Source: Flavobacterium sp. UGB4466 (lineage in GTDB: Bacteria; Bacteroidota; Bacteroidia; Flavobacteriales; Flavobacteriaceae). From it: a stretch of DNA of 64,000 nt. Location of the stretch: assembly GCF_903469665.1 (NCBI RefSeq), contig NZ_CAGKLC010000003.1, forward strand, positions 1 to 64,000, read 5' to 3'. A program made the position numbers and the translations under genes. Every line of letters starts with the position of its first letter. Positions within the stretch are counted from its first letter, which is position 1. The notes beneath the pieces are model-generated. The model made no database searches and was not told where the DNA came from. It saw only the letters and a program-made list of their open reading frames with translations. Of the stretch, positions 39,601-51,600 are shown piece by piece.

Positions 39601-42600
39601 GAAGCTCTAAGATAGAAGTAAAACTTACTGCCGGAGCAAACGGGTACACAATGGGGTATAGTATTAATGGAGGTGCTACTTTTCAGTCTAATCCTGTTTT
39701 TTCTAATTTACAGCCGGGAAGTTATGATGTAGTTGTCAGATACGGTATAGGAACGCCAATCAAGTATTGTACAGATCCTAAACAAAAAATAACAATTACA
39801 GGACCAACTTCTGCTATTTCAGCTTCTGCGGGAGTTGCCGCTTTGGCCGGATGTACATTACCTGACGGTAGCGGTGCAAACCAGGGAGGTAAACTGCGTA
39901 TCAATAATGTTCAGGGAGGAACACCTGCTTATCAGTTTAGTTTTGATGGTGGTGTTACATGGCAGGCATCGAATGAAAAAGATGTTATGCCGGGTAATTT
40001 TATTTTACAGGTTAAAGACGCTTTAGGCTGTATATTCGAAATTCCTTATCAGATTACTTTAGATCCAAAACCTGCTGACCCAACGATCACTGTGGCTGAT
40101 CCTGTTTTTGGCTGTAATGGTATGGCATCAACTACGGTTACGGTTACAAATCCGTCAAATAATTATACGTATGAGTACTATATTAATAATGTACCTAATA
40201 CGCCAATTACAAATAATGTCTTTACAAATGTTCCTTCCGGAACACATACTATAAAGGTTAAATACAAAGTTACTACGGTACCTACTTACAGTAACTTGTT
40301 AAGAGAAGATTTTGGTAGAGGACCAGACACAACAACTCCGGGTATTCACCCTAATTATTGTTGGGAAAAACAAGATGCTGTAGAAGATTGCGGTATTGGA
40401 GGTTATATGCCAATTTTGCTTAATGATGGGGAATATGTTGTGACTCAGGCTCTGTTGCCACAGCACGTAGCTGGTTTTAACTGGAATCTGCCTAAAGATA
40501 ATACGGCAGTTATTAACAATACACCACAAATAAAAGACGGAAGATTTTTAGCCGTTAATGTTGGAGGTGTGGTACCAATAGGTGGTGTTTTATACAAAAA
40601 AACGATTAATGATGTTATCCCAAATCAGGACATACAGGTATCACTTTATATGCTTAACTTATTAAGTAAAAATAATAATTTACCTTCTCCAAGATTAACG
40701 ATACAACTTCAGAAAAATGGAACTGTTATAACGGGAGCCTCAAAAGATACACAAAGTATTCCTAGAGATGAGAAATGGCATAATACAACTGATCTTGGAA
40801 GTGGCCAGGTATTAACTTTAAATCCCGGAAATAATACTTCTCTTGACTTTGTTATCTTATCCTACAGTCAGGTTATTTCTGGTAATGATTTAGCGGTTGA
40901 TGATATTTGGGTACGTCAGATTCCGGAGGTTTGTGGCGCTGAGAAAGAATTCCCAGTTGTTATTGGAAAAGATAAAGCATTTAAAGCTTCAATTGTAGGT
41001 CATAAAGACGTAACCTGTAATGGTGCTAATAATGGAGAAATTACATTATCTGCACAAAATTTTGATGCCACTTATGGTTTTGATTACTCTTTAGATAATG
41101 GTGCAACCTGGGTAAATTCTAAAACTTCACCGGTTACCGTTAAAAACTTGACGAGTAAAACGTATAATATTTTAATTCGTTATGATGATAAGGCGGGAAC
41201 ATGTAGTTTCCCATTCGATCAGCCAGTAGGTACTCCTGCTGCATTAACAATTACGGCAAGTGTTACAAAAACGGCTACTTGTACAAATGGAGCTACTATT
41301 ACGGCTGTTGCAGGAGGAGGAACACCGGCATATCAATATGAATTAAGAGCAGCAAATGGTACTACAGTTATAACTGCATTCCAGAATTCTGGTGTATTTA
41401 CAAATGTTCCTACTGGTACCTATACAGTGGTAACACGTGATGCATATGCATGTTCTTCAAGCGCCTCTGCACAGGTTAATGTTGTTGCACCAACAATGCC
41501 AACAGCATCTTTAGCAGCTACTAGTGACTATTGTGTTACCGGGACTAAAGGAGCAACTCTTGTGGTTACGGCTACAGGTACAGGAGCTCTAACGTATAGT
41601 TTAAATGGTGCACCTGCACAAACCAGCCATACATTTACAAATGTTGGAGCAGGAACACATACTATTACAGTTACAGACAGTAATAATTGTCCGATTTCTA
41701 TAAACGGAATTGTAATTGCTCCTGAGTTAAAAGCAGCAGCCTCTATTACAAAAACATTGGATTGTACAACTCCAAATGCAACGATTAAAGTTGACATTAC
41801 GGATGGTGTTGCTGCCTATACTTATAAAGTTAAAAAAGACGCAGGTGCTTATGGTGGCAGTGTAAATGTTACAGGTAATACTTTTAATTATCCTACGCCG
41901 ACAGCCGGACTTTATACTTTTGAAATTACAGATTCTAAGGGATGTAAAGCTTATATAGATGCTACAATTAGTCCAATTACAAATCCAACAGTTACTGCTA
42001 ATCCAACGCAAATTACTTGTAATGGTCTTAAAAATGGTAGTGTACAGTTAGTTGGAGCAGGAGGTTCAGGCGGATATGAGTACAATTTTAATAATTTAGG
42101 TTGGTCAACAACTTCATTATATTCTGGTTTAGATCCAAATATTAACTATTCTTATCAGGTAAGAGACAGTAAAGGATGTACTTCTCCTGTTGGAAATATT
42201 ACATTAACACAGCCAACCGCTGTATCAGGAACTATTGGAGCTACTATTATTAAATGTGGCACACCAAGTACTGTACCGGCATTAGTTACAGTTACTGGTT
42301 CTGGTGGAACCGGTGCTTATACTTACAGTTTCAACGGAACGGCAAACTTTACAACAACAAATACTTACTCAACAACAGCTGCCGGAACAGTTACGGCATA
42401 TGTTAGAGATGCAAATAACTGTCAGTTTGGGCCATTGTCAATTACAATTGGTGCTTTAGAACCAATTACAGATATCACTATTGTTGATAGCGGATATGAT
42501 TGTTCTACGGTTCCGGCTGGTGGACGTGTAACTTTGACAGCGGTAAAAACAGGAAGTACAGCAAATATTATCTATCAGATTATTTCTGGTCCTGCAGGAT

Positions 42601-45600
42601 TTAACCCTGCGACCAATACAACCGGAAACTTTTTATCACTGACTCCGGGAGATTATATCTTCCAGGCAACTGATACGGTTACTAATTGTTCATTCACAAA
42701 AGGACATACCATTAAAGCAACGTCAGATATTATTACAGGTGGTTCAGTACTTACAAGTATTCAATGTTTTGGTTCTACCGGAACTATTGAATTTACAGTA
42801 AATGGTGTTAAGGCAAACGGATATGATTATGTTATTAAAAACGCTGCCAATACAATCATTCAGCAAGCAACTGGTGTAAGTGCAGCTACAACTACCGTTG
42901 CAGTTCCTACTGCTCAGCCTGTAGGAGCGTATACGATTACTGCAACAGACAGATTAACGAAATGTCAGTCTTCTTATACAGTAACTTTAACGCAGTCAGC
43001 TGCAGCTGTTGATGTTACTGCTGTAGCCACTACAGTAAATTGTAACAAATTTACAGCTGAGATTACAGCAACCGGAACAGGAGGGACACCAAATTATACC
43101 TATGCAGTAGCAAGACAAGGTGCTGCAGTTCCTACAGTTTATGCTTCCAATAATGTTTTAACAGTTAATACTGTTAACGGAACAGTATTAAACTGGGTGG
43201 TTTATATAAAAGATGCGAATGGTTGTTTGGATAATTTCCCTATAAAAATTGATGTTGATGCTAAACCGGTTATTACAGGTGTGGTGGTTGACAATCAATG
43301 TCAGACAGGATCAGTTGCAAGTTTTACCATTACAGCTACTGCTACGGGATTAGTACCTTTAACGTATAGTATTGATGGAACTAATTTCCAGACTAGCAAT
43401 ACTTTTACAGTAAGTGCTGGATCTTATACCGTAACGGTAAAAGATAAAAATGGTTGTACAACAGCTGCTGCAGTTCCTGTAGTGGTGTATGCTAAAGTTG
43501 GTGCCTTAGCAGAGGTTACTAAAGAATTAGATTGTAGTGCAACTCCAAATGCAACAATTAAAGTTGATATTAGTGGAGGAAAAACTCCATATACTTATAC
43601 TGTAGCGAAAGGCACAGGAACTCCTGGTGGAGTTATTAATGTTACCGGAACATCGTTTACAATTTCTGTTGCTTCTGCTAATGCTGATAAATATACATTT
43701 GCAATTACAGATGCAAACGGATGTTCTACGACAACATCTGCGACTGTTGCTCCTATTGCACCTCCAACAGTAACTGCTGTAAAAGTAGATGCTTCATGTA
43801 ACGCTTCTGCAACAGGTACAGTTCAATTAACAGGTGCTAATGGTTCAGGTGGATATACCTATAGTAAAGACAATGTTACTTATACAGCGACTTCATTATT
43901 TGAAAATCTGTTAGCGGGTAACTACACTTTCTATGTAAAAGACAGTAAAGGATGTACCGGAAGTGTTAATGTTACAATAGGTGAACCTGCAAAATTAACA
44001 GCAGGTGCTACTGCTACTAACTTTACTTGTAGTGTTACCAATACGAAACAATCTGCGACTGTTACCATTACAGCAACAGATGGTACAGCTCCTTATACGT
44101 ACAGTTTTAACGGAAGTGGATATACTGCCGCAAATACGTTAACAGTAAACGATAACGGTGCAGATCAAATCATTAGCTATTCTGTTAAAGATGCTAAAGG
44201 ATGTACCACTGCGGTTCAGCAAATTACCATTAAGAAATTAGATCCTCCTGTTATTGTTTCAATATCAGGTAGTGCAATTCTATGCTCACCATCTACCAGT
44301 ACTACCAGTACTGTAACTGTTACAACAACAAATGGAGTAGGGACTTTAGCTTATGTTATTACAGCACCAGCTTCTGCAACTTCAAACGTAACAGGTGCAA
44401 CGACTGGAGTATTTACAGGATTAGTGGCAGACACTTATACTTTTAAAGTAACAGATGCAAACGGATGTTTTGCTATTCAGTCTTATACAGTACTTCCATT
44501 AACTCCAATTGCAGTTGCTGAATCAAAATTAAGCGATGTTTTATGTAATGGAGGAAATACGGGTTCTGCAAAATTCAGTATTTCCGGATTTAGTGCTACA
44601 GGAAATTATACCGTAGCAGTAACGTCTACTCCTGCAGGATTACCTTATACAACTTCAACAGTTGGAGATGTGATTACCCTAAACGGATTAGTTATGGGAA
44701 GTTATACTTTGACAGTTCAGGACAAAACAACAAATTGTTCGGCCGGAAAAACGGTAAACATTTCACAGCCGGCACAGCCATTAAATGCAACAATTGCAAT
44801 TGTAAATGCTAATTGTAATGTTCCAAATGCAAAAGTAACAGTTACTGCTACAGGAGGAACTGCCGTTTACAGATATGCATTTGTACCAGACGGGACTCCT
44901 GTAACGGCTTATACAAACAGTAATGTTGCTTATCTTGATCCTGCGACTGCAGATTGGGATGTTCATGTTATTGATGCAAATGGCTGTACAGTACAAAAAG
45001 ATATTACAATTATTAAAGATGCAACGCCAACCGTTACTGCTTCGGCAACCGGAGAATGTTTTGGTGATGGAACTGCATTTGTAATTACAGCTACTCCGGG
45101 TGCTGGTACTATTGCTCCGGTAAAATACAGTATTAATAATGGAGCTTCTTTCCAAACAGGAAATACATTTACGGTTACAACTCCGGGTAATTATACAGTA
45201 ATTATTGAGGATGCTAATGGTTGTAGAGCTTCAAGTACAGCTGTTACAGTTTTTGATAAATTAACTTTATCTGCTAAACTAGATAAAGATATTACTTGTA
45301 AAGCTCCTACAGCAGCCCGAATAACTTTGACTGCTACCAATGGGAACAATGCTTTATATACTTATACAAGTTCTCCTGCTACAGGAACTTTTACAGGAAA
45401 TGTTTTCGAAACAAATACACCTGGATCATATACTTTTACAGTAACAGATGCCAATGGTTGTACCGCAACTACAACGGCACCAATTGTGGTGAATCCAACA
45501 GTTGATCCGGTAATTACTAATTTGAGTACTACACCACTTTTATGTCATGGTGATTCAAATGGTGCTATTGTAATTACAATTGATAATACAAAAGGTTTAG

Positions 45601-48600
45601 CTCCATTTGTTTATAAGGTTGTAAATAACACAACAGGTAAGGATTATGGTACTCAGACTTCAGGTCTAACAGCCGGAGATTATACGGTAACAGTAACCGA
45701 TGCAAAAGGATGTTTTGCTACTCAGAATATTACGATTGCTGAGCCAACTAAAATTGTTGTTGACTTTACGCCTACCTCAATTACATGTGATGCTTCTAAT
45801 GGGGAATCTCTTGGTAAGATAACCATTAATTCGGTTAGTGGTGGAACTCCTGCCTATACTTATCATGTTACGGGAGTAAATGGTTATAACCAACAAATCA
45901 GCGGGCAGACAGGTGCTGCTGCTGTTTTTAGAGTGGTTGATTTTGGTTTATATCAGATTATTGTTACTGATGCAAACGGATGTTCTAATGTGATAAAAGA
46001 CATATTGATTGCTTCACCACCAAAAGATTTAGATATTACCGTAACTCCTCCTCCTGCAGATTGTTCTTCATTGGGTTCTGCAGTTGTAGCAATTGGAGCG
46101 GGATCTACAAATATAACCGGTAATGGTCCTTTCCATTTTGCAGTTTATACTGGTCCGGGAATGGTGTATACTGCTCCTACAACTTTGCCTTGGTATGATG
46201 AAGATGGTTTCCAAAGTAAAAAGACATCCATACCTAATTTATTACCAGGTGTTAAATATACCTTTATAGTACACGACCAGGGAACAGGCTGTTACTATTA
46301 TGAAACAGCGGAATTTATGATTCCTACTAATTCAACATTAAAAGTTAATAATGTAGTAGAACAAAATATTACCTGTAAAGGAGCTAAAGATGGTAAAGTT
46401 TCATTTACGATTGATAGTACTTATCCGTCAGCGACAAATGTAACGTATGAAATTTTAAATTCACTAGGCCTAACTTCTGTGGTTCCTCCGGCGACAGGTT
46501 CCGGAACTATTGCAGCCAATGGAACTCTTACAGTTACTGATTTAGGTCCGCTTCCTTTTGGGAATTATATCATTGTGGTTAAAGAAACTGCAGGATCGAC
46601 AAATGCAGGATGTAGTGTTGCCAGCAAAGAATTTAACATTACAGAATCTGCAATTGACTTGACAGTTACGGTTTCTGTTACTAAAAATGCAAATTGTAAC
46701 GCTGCTTCAGGTGTTATAAGCGCTATCGGTCATGATGGTACAGCACCATATACCTATCAGTTATTATTGAGTACTGATCCGGTACCAACAGCGGCAACTG
46801 CAGGCTGGGCACCAGATAACACTTTTAACAGAGATGCGGGTGATTATATTGTTTATGTAAAAGATGCATACGGATGTATAAAACCAGCTTCTATTACATT
46901 AGTTAAAGATGCAGATCCAACAATCGTTGCTCCTGCTACACCTATTTGTTATGATGGTACTCCATTTACAATAACGTATAGCGGAACAGTTTCTAAAGCT
47001 CCTGCGATGTATAGTGTAAACGGAAGCGCTTTCCAGGCAACTCCAAGTTTTACATTTAATGCTGCCGGAACTTATAATCTGGTAATTCAGGATGCTAACG
47101 GTTGTACGGCTAATGTTGACTATATTGTATATCCTCAATTACAAATAAAAGCCGATGTTACTAAAGAACTGGATTGTACAACAAGTCCTGCTGCTCAAAT
47201 TACATTAACAGCCAGTGGAGGAAATACAACTCCTGCTGCTTCGTATGTTTATACTTATTCATACAATGGCGGAGCATTTTTACCAACGACAAACGTACAT
47301 TCAACAAGTGCATTGGGAGATTATATTTTTAGAGTAACGGATGCTAATAATACAACACTTTGTTATGCAGAGGTACCTTTCAAATTAGAAGCAATTCCTT
47401 CTCCAACAGTTACAACATCACATACAAATGTTAGTTGTAATGGTGGAGCTGATGGATCTATCACCGTAAATACAACTTCTGGTGTGGGACCATTTGAGTT
47501 CAGTTGGAATAATGGTACGATTTCATCTCCATTTCAACCTTCAAATATATTTAAAGGTTTATCGGCTGGTAATTATGTAATTACAGTTAGAGATGCTAAA
47601 TTATGTCTTTATTTAACAGCTCCGGTTGTAATAACACAACCAGTAGCTCTTCATGCCGGTGCAGCTGTTAAAGATTATGCTTGTACAGGTAATGTTGCAC
47701 AGCCAGCTGTGGTAACAGTAAATGTTACAGCAGGTACAGGAACAGCACCTTACAAATACAATTTTGATGGTTCTGCTAACTATTTTGACGCTAATACACT
47801 AACAGTATTAGACAATGGTGCTGCACAGACTATTAGCTATTATGTAAAAGATGCTAACGGATGTTTGTTTAATAGTACAGTAACGGTTAATCCATACCAA
47901 AAAATTACAGACCTAAACTTTGCGGGTGCTGCAATTACTTGTAACGCTCCTGCGACAAGTATTACAGTTACTGTAGCGGGTGGATATGCGATTACGAAAT
48001 ATGAAATCGTTTCACCAACTGCAAACGCAGTTGATAACGGAACGGTGAATGTTTTCAATGGTTTATTACCAGGTACCTATGTTTTCAAAGTAACAGATGC
48101 TAATGGATGTTCATTCCAGAAATCATTGACAATTAAACCAGTAACTAATATTACCGTTTCTGGTCAATTAATAAAAGATGTAAGTTGTAACGAAACAGCA
48201 GCTGTTGCTAACGGTTCTGTTGAGTTCACTGTAGGTAACTTTGCAGCAACTTATACATATTCTATTAACGGAGTTGCGGTTGCAGGAACACATACTAATC
48301 CTAAAGTTACCCTTACCAATTTAGCAGTAGGGAACTATAAAATAGATGTTGTTGATGTGGCTACAGGCTGTATTGCAACAGCAAATGAGGATGTTAGCGA
48401 ACCGGCAACGCCATTATTATTAACACTGGATTATAATATCAATGCGAATTGTAATTTTGGTGCAAAAGTAAGTGTTATAGGTTCAGGAGGAACTCCTGGT
48501 TATACTTACGCTTACGCTGAGAGCCCAACAGCACCGGCACTGGGAGCTTATAAAGCGAGTCCAAGTGCAGTTTTAGATCCATCTAAAGTTTGGATTGCTT

Positions 48601-51600
48601 ATGTAAGAGATGATAACGGATGTATTGCTCAGTTACCATTGACTATTGCGACAGATCCTCTGCCAACAATTGACCCAATTACGGGTGTTTGTTACGATGG
48701 TTCTCCTGTAAATGTTACTTTGGTAGGCCATGGTGTTGGTCCATTAACGTACAGTATTGGTAATGGATTTAAAACAAGTCCTGACTTTGTACTTAACGCA
48801 CCGGGTTCATACACTTTCTACGTGAGAGATGCTAACGGTTGTGATGCTGCAATTCCATATGTTTATCAATTGGATCAGAAATTGTTATTAGACGCGGTAC
48901 TTCAGGATTTAACCTGTGCGGCTCCTAATATGGCGACTGTTACATTAACAGCTACGCAAGGATCTACTTTGTATACTAACTATGAAGTTTCATTTAATGG
49001 AGGTGGTTTTACACCAACAACATCTCCATACACAACTAATATTGCAGGAACCTATACTTTTAGAGTTACAGATAGTAAAAACTGTCAGTCAGTTTCAAAA
49101 CCAGTAGTCGTAAATCCTATTGTAATGCCTACTATTTCAACTACTCCATTTAATGTAAGTTGTAATTTAGGAAACGACGGAAGTATTACAATTACTGCTG
49201 GTAGCGGACTTGCTCCTTATGAATATAGTATTGATGGTACAAATTACCAGGCTTCTAATATTTTTGGAACATTAGGTCAGGGTACTTATACGGTATACGT
49301 AAGAGATGCTAAAAAATGTGTGGTTAGTGAGGTTGTTACAATTTCACAGCCGACTGTTTTAGGTGCTACTGCTGCAGTTACTCCATTTAGATGTAATTTA
49401 ACTAATGCACCAGATGATGCTATAGTAACTTTAACGGCTACTAACGGTACTCCAGGATACAAATACAGTTTTGATAATGGTGTTACTTTTGGAGATGCTT
49501 CAACGTTAAATGTAAGCACTATAACGGCTAATAAAACAGTGTTTTACGTGGTAATTGATGCTAATGGATGTAGAGTTTCAGGAAATGTAACGGTGATCCC
49601 TTACACACCGCCTACTGATATGAATATTACAGCAACACCAATTTATTGTAATACAGCTGGAGGAGTTTCTACTGCTACCGTAAATACAGTAACAGGTGGT
49701 GTAGCTCCTTACCAATACGATATTGTTTCACCGGCAACGGCTGTTACTAACAATACAACCGGTATTTTCCCTGGATTGTTACCGGATACTTATCAAATTA
49801 AAGTTACAGATGCTAATGGTTGTAGTACAACAAAAGCGATCGTGATTAAAGAATCTGATAAGATTGAAGCGACTACTCAGTTGATAACTGATGTGTCATG
49901 TAATGGAGTAAGCACCGGTACAGCGTCATTTGTTGTAAGCGGTTATATTACTCCTGCTGATTATATCTATTCATTAGCACCACTTGCTGGTACAGCTACT
50001 AAAACGGGTGATGTTATAAGCTACACTGGTTTAGCTGCAGGTATTTATACGTTTACAGTAGTAGACAGGATATCTGGATGTCAGGATCAGGTGGTAAACT
50101 TTGAGATTAAGCAGCCATTGGCTTTAGATTTTACATCTACTGCTACCAATACAAATTGTAACGATAAAACGGCTGAAATAACTATTGCAGCAACCGGAGG
50201 TACTCCTGCTTATCGTTATGCTGTTGTTGTTTCAGGTGCAGCAGCTCCAACGGTTTTTGGAAACAATAATGTTATAGCTGTTGATACAAACAATGGTGCC
50301 AATAGAAATTGGGATATTTATGTACAAGACCTTAACGGATGTCCGGTAATGAAATCTCAAAATATTGTTGAAGATGTATTACCAACAACTCCGTCAGTGG
50401 CTCCATTTAGTCAATGTCCGGATCCATTAAACGGAATGTATACCTTTACGATTACTGGAGTTACAGGTGTAGCACCAATCGAATATAGTATTGGTAAAGG
50501 TTTCCAAAGTAGCCCAACATTCACCGTTAATGCTTCAGGTACTTATGATGTAACTGTAAAAGACGGAAACGGTTGTGAAGTAAAAACGACGGCAGTAGTG
50601 AATATTTTCCCAGCTCTGACTTTAGATGTGGAGATCACAGCTTTACCAGACTGTAACACTAACAATGGAGCTATTAAAGCTACAGTTTCTGGAGGTGCTA
50701 ACCCTGCAACCCCTGCAAACTATAGCTATAGTTTAAATGGTAACTTTGGTCAGACATCCGGAGTATTTACCAATATCGCTCCTGGAAAACATACAATTAC
50801 GGTAACGGATGTGGCTACAGGTTGTACTAGAACCGTTCAATTTGAAATCATACCTGCGACTCCAATTAAAGGATTTACTTTAGCACACACAGATGTTACT
50901 TGTAATACATTTACTAATGGAACGATCACTGCAACTATTGATGAAACAGGTGGAAATGACAACCCAATTTACTATTACAGTATCACAGCGGGACCAGTTC
51001 TTAGACCTAATCAGACTTCAAATGTGTTCACAGGATTGCCAAAAGGTCAATATACAGTAACCGTTACATCTGGAAGAGGTTGTAAAGATTTAGAAGATGT
51101 TGAAATTCTTGAGCCGACTCCAATTGTTGTTACGGATTTTGTATTTACTCAATTTGGTTGTACAGCAGGAACAAACACAAATACAAATGCGACAATTACA
51201 GTAAACAAAGTAGACGGAGGATCTGGTACGTATGTTTTATATCAATTCATGAAAAATGGAGTTGAAGTTCAAAATAGTACTTCAAATACTTATACCGTAT
51301 TTGATCTTACAGGAGGAGATTATACTGTAAATGTTTATGATAGTAAAGGATGTGTTGGATCATCTACAGGATTAATGAAAATTTTGCCTTTTATTAGCTT
51401 AGACAATATTACGGTAACAATAGATAAAGAAATTACTTGTGTAAACAATGAGGACATTACTGTTACAGCTGCGGTTAGTGGTGGTACACCGACACCGACA
51501 CAATTGTTATACAGCATTAGAGGAATAGGCGGAAGCACTTTTACAGCTAATAATACAACAGGAGTGTTCACAGCATTGCCAATTGGTAATTATTTAATTA

